Part shown: one piece after another, positions 35,314 through 43,571 of the stretch | How positions within the stretch are numbered: position 1 is the first letter of the stretch | How the letters are laid out: each line of letters opens with the position of its first letter | DNA from: Natrinema amylolyticus_A | Lineage (GTDB): Archaea > Halobacteriota > Halobacteria > Halobacteriales > Natrialbaceae | Reading direction: 5' to 3' | Length of the DNA: 64,000 nucleotides | NCBI RefSeq assembly: GCF_042678045.1 | Contig: NZ_JBHUDI010000011.1 | Span: 124,001 to 188,000, forward strand | Position numbers and translations under genes: made by a program | Notes under the pieces: model-generated | Databases searched by the model: none | What the model was told of the DNA's origin: nothing | The model's input: the letters and a program-made list of their open reading frames with translations, nothing else

Positions 35314-36640
35314 CGGGGTCCGGCTCGACGAGGAGCGCGAGTACGACCGGGACGGCCCGCTGCTGGAACTCGAGGGCGTCTCGAAACACTTCGCACAGGA
35401 GTCGGGCCTGCTCGCGGGTTTAGAGTTCGATCCGAGCGAGTTCCCGCCGATCAGTGTCGACCGCGAGCGGGTACTGGCGGTCGACGACGTCTCCCTCGCG
35501 ATCCAGCCCGGCGAGACGCTTGGACTCGTCGGCGAGAGCGGCTGTGGCAAGAGCACGCTCGGCCGGACGATCCTGCGCCTGCTCGAGCCCACCGAGGGAG
35601 ACATCTACTTCAAAGGAGAGAACCTGGCCGACCTCGGCGGCGAGGCACTCAGACAGCGCCGATCGGACATGCAGATGATCTTCCAGGACCCGCAGTCCTC
35701 GCTCGATCCGCGGATGAAGGTCGGCCAGATCATCGAGGAGCCGATGCGGGCTCACGACATGTTAGACGACGAAGGTCGGCGCGCCCGAGCGAAAGAGCTC
35801 CTCGAGAAGGTGGGGCTCGATCCGCGCCACTACAACCGGTACCCTCACGCCTTTTCCGGCGGGCAGCGCCAGCGGATCAACCTCGCGCGGGCGCTGTCGG
35901 TCGACCCGGACTTCGTCGTCTGTGACGAGCCCGTCTCCGCGCTGGACGTCTCCATCCAGGCGCAAGTGTTGAACACGATGGAGCGACTGCAAGACGAGTT
36001 CGGGCTAACCTACCTCTTTATCGCCCACGACCTCTCGGTGATCCGCCACATCAGCGACCGCGTGGCGGTGATGTATCTGGGCCACATCGTCGAGCTCGCC
36101 GACAAGGAAGAACTCTTCGAGAACCCCCAACACCCCTACACGAAGGCGTTGCTCGAGTCGATTCCCGTCCCCGATCCGCGGGAAACCGGCTCGCGCGGGG
36201 TGCTCGAGGGTGAGGTGCCGAGCCCGGTTGATCCGCCCTCGGGCTGTCGGTTCCGGACGCGGTGTCCGCGCCTGATCGCGCCCGAGGGATACGACTGGAC
36301 CGACGAGGAGTGGGCACAGACACGGGCGTTCATGCGAGCGATCAAACGACGGACGTTCGAACCGATGGCAGCCGCGCGGATCGAGGCCGAGTTCTTCGGC
36401 GGCAGCCTTCCGGGGGGCGAGGCAGGATCGATCGTCGACGAGGCGATCTCCCTCGTTGCCACCGATCGCGGCGCGGACGCCGACGGCGACGACGATTCCG
36501 AGCGGTGGGCGGCGGCGACCGACCTGCTGCTCGAGGCCTTCGCCGCGGAGAGCATCTGTGCCCGCGAGCGGCCGGCCTACGAACTCGCGACCGAATACGG
36601 CGACGGCGAACACGTCGCCGCCTGTCATCTCCATCGATGA
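35306..36640 (+). CDS. ABC transporter ATP-binding protein DppF/OppF type, extended C-terminus
   Basis: The 444-residue ATPase has Walker A GESGCGKSTLGR, signature FSGGQRQRINLARAL, Walker B FVVCDEPVSALD and AHDLSVIRH. The start ATG overlaps the end of the previous gene by eight bases. The Cys-rich extension is split: PPSGCRFRTRCP near residue 315 is followed by about 115 residues (YDWTDEEWAQTRAF onward, with a Glu/Ala-rich part) before the closing AACHLHR. This makes it about 100 residues longer than usual; the insert has no recognised fold. Confidence 0.92.
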   Translation: MSSGVRLDEEREYDRDGPLLELEGVSKHFAQESGLLAGLEFDPSEFPPISVDRERVLAVDDVSLAIQPGETLGLVGESGCGKSTLGRTILRLLEPTEGDIYFKGENLADLGGEALRQRRSDMQMIFQDPQSSLDPRMKVGQIIEEPMRAHDMLDDEGRRARAKELLEKVGLDPRHYNRYPHAFSGGQRQRINLARALSVDPDFVVCDEPVSALDVSIQAQVLNTMERLQDEFGLTYLFIAHDLSVIRHISDRVAVMYLGHIVELADKEELFENPQHPYTKALLESIPVPDPRETGSRGVLEGEVPSPVDPPSGCRFRTRCPRLIAPEGYDWTDEEWAQTRAFMRAIKRRTFEPMAAARIEAEFFGGSLPGGEAGSIVDEAISLVATDRGADADGDDDSERWAAATDLLLEAFAAESICARERPAYELATEYGDGEHVAACHLHR

Positions 36641-36842
36641 CCGACCCTGGTGTCGGATTTTGTATGGTTGTGAATCGATCCCGAGCCACAGGAATCTGTC
36701 TCGGTCGATTTGATGAATACGGGCTCTGGACGGCTCAAAACCTCGGTTTGATCGATAGCAAAATCGAGACCGGCGCTGTCGAACGTACACGATCTTTCAT
36801 CTCGAAAATACTTAAGTGATCCGCGGACTTCTTTACTCATGT

Positions 36843-37001
36843 ATGAGTAAGATCCTCGCCGCCGTCACGGCAAGCACGCAGCAAATCGCAAAGGCACGAC
36901 GAACGATCGCACACTCCCCCGAACTCGGCGACGACCAGGCGACTGACGAGCAGGGTCGTCCCGCGACCCGCATCTCGCCGGGTGGCTTCCTCACCGGGTG
37001 A
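36843..37001 (+). CDS. possible 52-residue protein
   Basis: The frame MSKILAAVTASTQQIAKARR followed by TIAHSPELGDDQATDEQGRP ends at TGA 36999-37001. A TATA-like ATACTTAAG lies 23-35 bases before the ATG, and the composition is acidic as in true haloarchaeal proteins. No family is recognised. It may be a small regulatory protein; it could also be spurious. Confidence 0.4.
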   Translation: MSKILAAVTASTQQIAKARRTIAHSPELGDDQATDEQGRPATRISPGGFLTG

Positions 37002-37054
37002 GGACGCGCGTCGATGACCGACCGTCCCGGCGCGATCCTTCTCCTTCCATCGAG

Positions 37055-37561
37055 TTACTCGAGTACTGACGACGGCCGCTTGAGGTAAACGTCCTGCTCG
37101 GTCACCCGCTGATAGATGTCATAGAGCGTCTCCACCGCTGCCTCGTCGGGCATGAACCGAATGTGGGGCGCAGTGTGATAGCCACGGCAACTGATCAGGA
37201 AGAAGTACAGCGTCCGGTGGTGCGCCGGCGTTGCGTCGACGACACCCATCGACCGGCCGCCGAGGTCGTCCGAGAAGTCGTTGAGCAGCGCGGCGATGTC
37301 GTCGTGGAGCTGTTCGTCCGGTCGGTACTGCGGCAGTCCGAACGTCCGTTGCATGTACGTGGTCGCCGCCTCGAGAACCGGGTTCACGTCCAGACCAGTC
37401 GGATCGACGTCCTGAAACGTCTCGTACAGTTCGAGAACCGTCGACAGTTCCGTCCGCGTGATCGCGATCGGCAACACGGGCTCGCCGCGCGGAAGCGAGT
37501 AGTCGGGAAACGTGTGCGAACCCGGGTCCGGGAGCCGGTCGAACACCTGCTCGAGCGACAT
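37055..37561 (-). CDS. uncharacterised haloarchaeal protein
   Basis: The 168-residue soluble protein (MSLEQVFDRLPDPGSHTFPD) has no signal peptide or membrane segment. The composition is typical for coding haloarchaeal sequence, with IAITRTELSTVLELYETFQD in the N-terminal half and the HHRTLYFFLISCRGYHTAPH stretch near residue 120. No catalytic motif is apparent. The ATG at 37561 was preferred over the one at 37588 because the first nine codons of the longer version look like spacer. Confidence 0.65.
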   Translation of the reverse strand: MSLEQVFDRLPDPGSHTFPDYSLPRGEPVLPIAITRTELSTVLELYETFQDVDPTGLDVNPVLEAATTYMQRTFGLPQYRPDEQLHDDIAALLNDFSDDLGGRSMGVVDATPAHHRTLYFFLISCRGYHTAPHIRFMPDEAAVETLYDIYQRVTEQDVYLKRPSSVLE

Positions 37562-37704
37562 GCGTGACCATATGTCACGGAGAGGCAAACTGTTACCGGT
37601 GCGAAATCAGCCACAGTGTGACGTCGGTCGTGACTCCCGAACTGTCGGTCTCGGCCGCGATACCCGTCGCGACCGAGTAGCGAAAAATCCCGTCCCACCC
37701 CCAG

Positions 37705-37866
37705 TTATCGCCAGGCAGGTAGCGTCGGTGCGTCCTCGGCCTGCATGGACAGCCAGGCACCGTCCGCGGAAATATCCGCAATGACGTACTCGTCGCTCGC
37801 GGCCGTCGAATCGATCGAACCGACGATGGTATCGTCGGACGACATGGCGTTGGGGGATGCTGCCAT
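37705..37866 (-). CDS. 53-residue haloarchaeal protein (DUF7556-like)
   Basis: The protein MAASPNAMSSDDTIVGSIDS continues with EYVIADISADGAWLSMQAED and ends APTLPAWR. The ending AWLSM-x6-APTLPAWR is characteristic of a family of small haloarchaeal proteins of unknown function that I recall as DUF7556. A strong TATA-like element (CTTTATATAG) lies 22-31 bases before the ATG, supporting a leaderless transcript from this start. The ATG seven codons in (37845) is a less likely alternative. Confidence 0.75.
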   Translation of the reverse strand: MAASPNAMSSDDTIVGSIDSTAASDEYVIADISADGAWLSMQAEDAPTLPAWR

Positions 37867-37887
37867 GGTAGTGAGTCACACCCACCA

Positions 37888-37897
37888 CTATATAAAG
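37888..37897 (-). promoter_or_regulatory. TATA box of the 53-residue protein gene
   Basis: On the minus strand CTTTATATAG lies 22-31 bases before the start codon at 37866. Confidence 0.6.
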
Positions 37898-37967
37898 TCA
37901 TCGAAAGCGACTGTCCGATCGCGATACCGATCGGAAATCGGACCGATACTGGGTGTGAAACACTGGG

Positions 37968-37975
37968 TTTATACT
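37968..37975 (+). promoter_or_regulatory. TATA-like element of the CBS-domain gene
   Basis: TTTATACT lies 24-31 bases before the ATG at 37999. Confidence 0.6.
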
Positions 37976-37998
37976 CATTTTCGCCGTACCGTGGTGAT

Positions 37999-38853
37999 AT
38001 GAACGTAGCCGACGCGATGACGCCTCGCGAGGACGTGGTGACCGTCGATCTGCCGGGCACCCGGACCGACGTGCTCGAGTACCTCCAGGAGCAGTCGTTC
38101 TCGTCCGTGCCGGTCGTCAAAGTGACCGACGACGGCCTCGAGTACCGCGGGCTGGTCACGCGGGAGACGCTGATCGAACAGCCCGACGAGGACCAGCTCG
38201 TCATGCTGATGGAAGAGGACATGCCGACGACGACGGCCGACACGAGCCTCGAGGCCGTCGCCCGGACGATGGTCGAAGAGAGCGCACGGCGCGTGCCCGT
38301 CGTCGATGGCGAGTTCGAAGGGATCATCACGGTGACGGACGTGATCCACGCGATCGCGACGGGCGATCAGGAAACCGATACTACCGTCGAGTCCTACGTC
38401 AGCGAGAACGTGAACACGACCTACGAGGGGGCGCCGCTGCCCGTCGCCGAACGGGGACTGTCCTACGCGAACGTCCCCTACACCGTGGCGCTGGACGACG
38501 ACGGCCAGATGAGCGGGATCCTCACGGAGGTCGACATCATCGACGTCGCCCGGATCGTCGAGGGCGAGGAGTCGACCGGGGACAACTTCGGCGACCAGGA
38601 CGACGAGTGGTCCTGGGAAGGGATCAAAGCCGTCGGCAGCCGCTATCTCCCCACGCGGGATATCGAGATTCCGACCGGACCGGTCGAAGAGTTCATGAGC
38701 GACGACGTGGTGACGGTCTCGGTCAGTACGTCGGTACAGGAAGCCGCACAGCAGATGATCAGCAACGACATCGAACAGATCCCGCTGGTCACGGGCGAAG
38801 ATCTCGTCGGCATCGTCCGTGATATCGATCTTCTGGAGGCACTTTATGAGTGA
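37999..38853 (+). CDS. CBS-domain protein with four CBS motifs
   Basis: The 284-residue cytoplasmic protein is made of two Bateman modules (four CBS motifs): MTPREDVVTVDLPGTRTDV; DMPTTTADTSLEAVARTMVE; a degenerate third; and MSDDVVTVSVSTSVQEAAQQ. CBS pairs bind adenosine nucleotides such as ATP, AMP or SAM and act as sensors. It overlaps glyS by eight bases (ATGAGTGA), so the two are translationally coupled; a sensor role linked to translation is inference. Confidence 0.88.
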   Translation: MNVADAMTPREDVVTVDLPGTRTDVLEYLQEQSFSSVPVVKVTDDGLEYRGLVTRETLIEQPDEDQLVMLMEEDMPTTTADTSLEAVARTMVEESARRVPVVDGEFEGIITVTDVIHAIATGDQETDTTVESYVSENVNTTYEGAPLPVAERGLSYANVPYTVALDDDGQMSGILTEVDIIDVARIVEGEESTGDNFGDQDDEWSWEGIKAVGSRYLPTRDIEIPTGPVEEFMSDDVVTVSVSTSVQEAAQQMISNDIEQIPLVTGEDLVGIVRDIDLLEALYE

Positions 38854-40621
38854 GCAACAACACACGGACGACGGCAGCGATAGTACGAGCGAGAAACTGG
38901 TCGAACTGGCCAAGCGACGCGGCTACTTCTTTCAGTCCTCAGGAGCCTACGGCGGCGTCGGCGGCTTCTACACCTTCGGCCCACAGGGTGCAGCCCTGAA
39001 AGGTAACGTCGAGGACGCCTGGCGCGACCGCTTTGCCGTCGCGGAGGGCAACATGGAGATCGACGCGCCCACGATCATGCCCGAACCCGTCTTCGAGGCC
39101 TCGGGCCACCTCGATGGCTTCGACGACATGCTCGTCGAGTGTCCCGAGTGTGGCGAGAGCCACCGCGCGGACCACATCGTCGAGGACAACACGATGTACG
39201 AGGACGCCGAGAGCCTCGAGATCCCCGAAGTCGAGGATGTCATCGCCGAGTACGAACTCGTCTGTCCCTCCTGTGGTGCCGGGCTGGCAGGCCAGGCCGT
39301 CGAAGACTTCAACCTCATGTTCGCGACGAACATCGGCCCCGGCGACTCCGATCCCGGCTACCTGCGCCCCGAGACCGCCCAAGGCATCTTCGTCGAGTTC
39401 CCCCGCCTCAAGGAGTACGCACGCAACCAGCTCCCCTTCGGCGTCACCCAGATCGGCCGTGCCTACCGCAACGAGATCAGCCCGCGGCGATCGATCATCC
39501 GCACGCGGGAGTTCACGCAGGCCGAACTCGAGTATTTCATCGATCCCGAAGTCGACGAGCCGGATCTCTCGAGCGTCGAGGACGTCGAAGTCACCCTCTA
39601 CCCGGCCAGCGAGCAGAACGAGGAGGACGGCGAGGCCTTCGAGACGACGATCGGCGCGGCCGTCGACGAGAACATCATCACGGACCCGTGGGTCGCGTAC
39701 TTCCTCGGCGTCGCGAAGCCGTGGTACGAGGCGGTCGGCGTCGACATGAATCGGTTCCGCTATCGCCAGCACCTCGCCGGTGAACGGGCCCACTACGCCA
39801 GCGACTGCTGGGACGCCGAAAGCGAGATCGACGGCAACTGGATCGAGATGGCCGGCTTCGCCCATCGGGGCAACTACGACCTCTCGAAACACGCCGAACA
39901 CTCCGGCGACCGCTTTACGATCTTCCGTCAGTACGACGAGCCAAAGACCGTCGAGCGCGCCACCGTCGATCCCGAAATGAGCTATCTCGGGCCCGAATTC
40001 GGCGGCGACGCGCAAGCGGTCGTGAAAAAGCTCGAGGACCTCGCCGCCCGCGACCGATCGGCGTTCGAGGGCGAGACCGTCGCGTTCGAACTCGAGGGCG
40101 AGACCCACGAGGTCCCCGTCGAAAAGACCGGCTTTTCGGTCGGCGAGGAGACGATCTCCGGCGAGCACATCACGCCCCACGTCGTCGAACCCTCCTTCGG
40201 CGTCGACCGGCTGGTCTACACCGTCCTCCACCACGCCTACCGCGAGGACGAGGTCGACGGTGAGGACCGGACCTACCTCGAGCTCGAGCCGGAAGTCGCA
40301 CCTACCTTCGTCGGCGTCTTCCCGCTGCAAAGCGACGACGACCTCGAGGCCCAGGCCGACGCGATCGTCGAGGACCTGCGCGAGGCGGGTCTGTCGGTCA
40401 CCTACGACGACTCGGGCAACATCGGCCGGCGCTACCGCCGCCAGGACGAGGTCGGCACGCCGTTCTGTGTGACTGTCGACTACGAGACGATCGAAGACGA
40501 GGAAACCACTGTCACGGTCCGCGAGCGGGATACGACCGACCAGAAGCGACTCCCGGTCGACGAACTCGCCGAGACGCTGTCGGCGATTCGAGCCGGCGAC
40601 CTCGAGTTCGAAGAGCTGTAG
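38846..40621 (+). CDS. glyS: glycyl-tRNA synthetase
   Basis: This 591-residue class II enzyme charges tRNA-Gly and is of the alpha2 archaeal/eukaryal type. Motifs include RRGYFFQSSGAYGGVGGFYT, an inserted zinc-ribbon pair (ECPECGESH, then VCPSCGAGL), motif 2 region FGVTQIGRAYRNEISPRRSI with REFTQAELEYF, and motif 3 near VEPSFGVDRLVYTVLHHAYR. The C-terminal anticodon-binding domain starts at APTFVGVFPLQS. The ATG lies inside the end of the CBS gene. A row of hairpins follows the stop codon. Confidence 0.96.
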   Translation: MSEQQHTDDGSDSTSEKLVELAKRRGYFFQSSGAYGGVGGFYTFGPQGAALKGNVEDAWRDRFAVAEGNMEIDAPTIMPEPVFEASGHLDGFDDMLVECPECGESHRADHIVEDNTMYEDAESLEIPEVEDVIAEYELVCPSCGAGLAGQAVEDFNLMFATNIGPGDSDPGYLRPETAQGIFVEFPRLKEYARNQLPFGVTQIGRAYRNEISPRRSIIRTREFTQAELEYFIDPEVDEPDLSSVEDVEVTLYPASEQNEEDGEAFETTIGAAVDENIITDPWVAYFLGVAKPWYEAVGVDMNRFRYRQHLAGERAHYASDCWDAESEIDGNWIEMAGFAHRGNYDLSKHAEHSGDRFTIFRQYDEPKTVERATVDPEMSYLGPEFGGDAQAVVKKLEDLAARDRSAFEGETVAFELEGETHEVPVEKTGFSVGEETISGEHITPHVVEPSFGVDRLVYTVLHHAYREDEVDGEDRTYLELEPEVAPTFVGVFPLQSDDDLEAQADAIVEDLREAGLSVTYDDSGNIGRRYRRQDEVGTPFCVTVDYETIEDEETTVTVRERDTTDQKRLPVDELAETLSAIRAGDLEFEEL

Positions 40622-40661
40622 ACGGCCGTAGCGACACCGATTTTGTTGCATCCGCGAGTGA

Positions 40662-40885
40662 ACCCGAAGGGTGAACGAGCGGGCCGGCGACCGATGTGAA
40701 GGCCCTTCGGGGCCGAAACGGAGGGAGGAGGCTTTTGATCAACCCTAAGCAGGAGCGAAGCTCCCGCGAGGTCCGAGAGAGCTTCGCTCTCTCGAGATTT
40801 TACCGAGGGACGTCGCGAGCGAGGCGCTCGCTCGCGACATGTAGCGTAAAAGGTTGGAGGTGATCGACGGACTGAAGGTCACCTC
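40662..40885. other. cluster of six short perfect hairpins
   Basis: Between glyS and the dolichol-kinase-like gene, perfect inverted repeats follow one another: ACCC-GAA-GGGT (40662-40672), GGCCC-TTCG-GGGCC (40701-40714), GGAGC-GAA-GCTCC (40752-40764), CGAGAGAGC-TTC-GCTCTCTCG (40774-40794), a 12-base stem GTCGCGAGCGAG with a GCG loop (40812-40838), and GAGGTGA-N15-TCACCTC (40857-40885). Most loops are three or four bases. This could be a structured RNA, an insertion of hairpin repeats, or a terminator region; no open frame covers it. Confidence 0.75.
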
Positions 40886-40902
40886 TCTCGAGCCACGACA
40901 TA

Positions 40903-41487
40903 ATGGCCGACGAACTGAAGCGGCGACTCGTCCACGCCAGCGGCTCGGGGCTTGTCGTCCTCTATCTGCTCGCCGACGCTCTCGAGCTCGGGCTCACGTG
41001 GTTCCGGTTTCAGCTCCTGTTGGTTCTGCTCGCGACCGGGGCGCTCGTCCTCGAGTTTCTGCGACTCCAGGTCGGACTCAACTGGCGGCTCTACGACGTG
41101 CTCACTCGCGAGTACGAACAGGACAATCCCGCCGCCTACGCGCTGTACATGATCAGCATGGCCGCCGTCGTGGTGGTCTTCGAGCCGGATATCGCCCTGC
41201 CGGCAATGTTGATGCTCGCGCTAGGCGATCCGATCAGCGGGGCGGTCTCGGACAACACCCTCCAGCGAGTCAAGCCGCCAAAAGTGCTCGTCACGATGTT
41301 TCTCGTCTCGACAGTCGTCGCGATCCCGTTCCTGCCGCTCGCGGTCGCGGTGATCGCCGCGCTTGGCGCGACGCTCGCCGACGGCGTCACCCTCGAGATT
41401 CGGACCTACATCATCGACGACAACCTGACGATCCCGATCTACGCCGCCTGTCTGGCGTGGCTGGCACTCGAGGTCGTCCCGGTGTGA
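40903..41487 (+). CDS. dolichol kinase-like CTP-dependent membrane protein
   Basis: The 194-residue integral membrane protein resembles the CTP-dependent dolichol kinase / phosphatidate cytidylyltransferase group. It begins ADELKRRLVHASGSGLVVLY and has several hydrophobic helices, with the conserved region LALGDPISGAVSDNTLQRVK (about residues 106-125) and GATLADGVTLEIRTYIIDDN, which matches the family's GDx(S/A) and A-D-G(E) elements. It may make dolichol or geranylgeranyl phosphate for lipid or glycan synthesis. Confidence 0.78.
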   Translation: MADELKRRLVHASGSGLVVLYLLADALELGLTWFRFQLLLVLLATGALVLEFLRLQVGLNWRLYDVLTREYEQDNPAAYALYMISMAAVVVVFEPDIALPAMLMLALGDPISGAVSDNTLQRVKPPKVLVTMFLVSTVVAIPFLPLAVAVIAALGATLADGVTLEIRTYIIDDNLTIPIYAACLAWLALEVVPV

Positions 41488-41624
41488 GCCCGGCGGCGTA
41501 CTCGCAGTGAGCGGGTGATCACAGTGATGATGGGTGACAGTAACATTGTCCGCTTCCGGTATCGGCAAGCTCGTACCGTTCTGGGCCGCTCAAGACAGTC
41601 GCCGGCTAACGGATACAACAAACC

Positions 41625-42845
41625 GTGTCGTTACTGGAAACAAAGAATCGATTCACTCCCGTGCGAGCCTTTCTGGCGGGCGGTCGCGGCGAAATTCTGG
41701 CCGCCGTTGCCGCCGGGTGGTTTCTCTCGATCGGCGTCCGGCTGGCGTATCCGGTGTTGCTCCCGTATCTCCGGGCGAGCTATGGCCTCGATCTGACGAC
41801 GGCCGGCTTCCTGCTGACCGTTCTCTGGCTCTGTTATGCGCTCGGACAGCTTCCGGGCGGACTGCTCGCCGACCGGTTCGGTGAAGGAAACGTCCTCGTC
41901 GCGAGTACGGCGATTTCGGCGGTCGCACTCGGGCTCGTCGCCGTTGCCGGCTCCGCGCCGATCGTCTACCTCGCGACGGCAGCCTTCGGCTTCGGGACGG
42001 CGCTGTACGGCGTCGCTCGGTTTACGACGCTATCGGCGATCTACCCCGACAACGACGGCACCGCGATCGGGATCACGATGGCGGCTGGCCAGGTCGGCAA
42101 CACCGTCCTGCCGCTTGCGGCCGGCGGCATTGCCTCGGCGTTCGCCTGGCAGTACGGTTTCGGCCTCGTCGTCCCGGCGTTCGTCGTCGTGGCGATCGGC
42201 CTCCGGCTCGTCGTCCCCGCACGCACCTCGAGTACGACCAGTGCCGTCGACAGCGTCTCGCTCGAGACGGCACGCTACGTCGGCGCGCAGCTGCGCCGGC
42301 CGGAGATCGTCACCGTGACGGCGATCCAGATCCTCACCTACTGCGCCTGGCAGGCGTTTACGGGCTTTTACCCGACCTACCTGATCGAGATCAAGGGGTT
42401 CTCGGAGGGGGTCGCGACCGGGCTGTTCAGCACCTTTTTCGCGACCGGGGTCATCGTCCAGCCGTTGACCGGCCGGCTCTACGACCGGTTCGGCATCCGA
42501 ACGGCGCTGCCACCGGTACTGGGCGTCATCGTTGCCGCGCTGGTCGCGTTGCCGTTTCTCGAGGGCTTCTGGCCGATCGCCGTCGGGACGGTCTTCCTCT
42601 CGAGCATCCTCGGCTACGGGACGATCACCCTGCCGTACATGACGACGGCGTTTCCGTCGGACATGCAGGGGACCGGGCTCGGATTCCTGCGGACCGTCTA
42701 CATGACCACTGGCGCGGCGAGTCCGGTCCTGTTCGGCGCACTCGCCGACCGGGGCTACTTCGATGAGGCGTATCTCGTGCTGGCCGGCCTCGTCGCCGTC
42801 GCGGTGACCCTGACGCGGTGGCTTCCCAGCCTCTCGGAACAGTGA
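41625..42845 (+). CDS. major facilitator superfamily transporter
   Basis: The 406-residue protein has about twelve membrane segments and the MFS loop motif GLLADRFGEGNVLVAS between segments 2 and 3, with an equivalent GRLYDRFGIRTALPP in the second half. The substrate cannot be inferred. The start is a GTG (SLLETKNRFTPVRAFLAG); a GTG further in at 41661 is possible. The gene is convergent with tspO, and palindromic element A lies between them. Confidence 0.85.
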   Translation: MSLLETKNRFTPVRAFLAGGRGEILAAVAAGWFLSIGVRLAYPVLLPYLRASYGLDLTTAGFLLTVLWLCYALGQLPGGLLADRFGEGNVLVASTAISAVALGLVAVAGSAPIVYLATAAFGFGTALYGVARFTTLSAIYPDNDGTAIGITMAAGQVGNTVLPLAAGGIASAFAWQYGFGLVVPAFVVVAIGLRLVVPARTSSTTSAVDSVSLETARYVGAQLRRPEIVTVTAIQILTYCAWQAFTGFYPTYLIEIKGFSEGVATGLFSTFFATGVIVQPLTGRLYDRFGIRTALPPVLGVIVAALVALPFLEGFWPIAVGTVFLSSILGYGTITLPYMTTAFPSDMQGTGLGFLRTVYMTTGAASPVLFGALADRGYFDEAYLVLAGLVAVAVTLTRWLPSLSEQ

Positions 42846-42886
42846 GCGCGGCGGGCGGACTCGAGACGGCTGTGTTCGGCGAATTC

Positions 42887-42936
42887 ATACGGACTGCTGT
42901 CAGTCAGCGCCGGTCACTCGAGACAGCAGACCGTAT
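42887..42936. repeat. palindromic intergenic element, copy A (reference copy)
   Basis: The left arm ATACGGACTGCTGTC (42887-42901) and the right arm GACAGCAGACCGTAT (42922-42936) pair at 14 of 15 positions around a 20-base loop beginning AGTCAGCGCCGG. It lies between the convergent MFS and tspO genes, and its last base starts the reverse-complemented TGA stop of tspO. It could also act as a two-way terminator. Confidence 0.8.
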
Positions 42937-43436
42937 CAGGCGTTCAGCCGCCAGAGTTCGAAATTGAGCACGGCCGCGAACGTTATCCACGCGAGATACG
43001 GGACCAGCAACGCCGCCCCACGGCGGTCGACCCGTCGGAACGCGAGGATCGTTCCGGCGACGAGTCCCCAGAGGACGACGATGACGCCGAGGGCAGCGAG
43101 CGGCGCCTCGAGCGTGAAAAACATCGGCGTCCAGACGACATTAAATAGCATCTGCGCGCCGAACAGCCCCAGCGCGAGCCGCCGGCCGTCGGCATCGCTG
43201 CGCCAGACGAGCCACAGCGCTACGCCCAGCAGGGTAAAGAGGAGCGTCCAGACGACGGGAAAGGCGATCGTTGGTGGGTAGAACCACGGCTTCTCGAGGG
43301 CGCGAAACCACGGCGTGTCGGGCGATCCGATCGCGCTCGGTGCCGCCCCGACGAGGTTGACCAACAGGACGAAGCCGACCGCAGTGAGGATCGACCCGAG
43401 GTCCGGCAGGCGTTGGCGGATCGTTCGGGTTTCCAT
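42936..43436 (-). CDS. tspO: TspO/MBR family protein
   Basis: The 166-residue membrane protein belongs to the TspO/peripheral benzodiazepine receptor family, which binds porphyrins and cholesterol-like ligands. The five helices and the signatures WFRALEKPWFYPPTIAFPVV, GLFGAQMLFNVVWTPMFF and LLVPYLAWITFAAVLNFELW are all present. In prokaryotes TspO is linked to tetrapyrrole sensing and stress. The stop codon is part of palindromic element A. Confidence 0.93.
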   Translation of the reverse strand: METRTIRQRLPDLGSILTAVGFVLLVNLVGAAPSAIGSPDTPWFRALEKPWFYPPTIAFPVVWTLLFTLLGVALWLVWRSDADGRRLALGLFGAQMLFNVVWTPMFFTLEAPLAALGVIVVLWGLVAGTILAFRRVDRRGAALLVPYLAWITFAAVLNFELWRLNA

Positions 43437-43571
43437 GCGACAATGTAGGCAGTCTCGGTGTATATATCAGCAGCCTAATCAACCATGGGTCATCCGGCAC
43501 TACTGCAGCCGCGAGACTACTTTCACTGTACTATCTCAATCCTTAACAGAGCCCGCGTCGAATCGCTGCCA

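Noticed and set aside
38939..40651. 570-codon minus-strand frame opposite glyS
   Set aside because: It is a shadow of glycyl-tRNA synthetase produced by codon bias.
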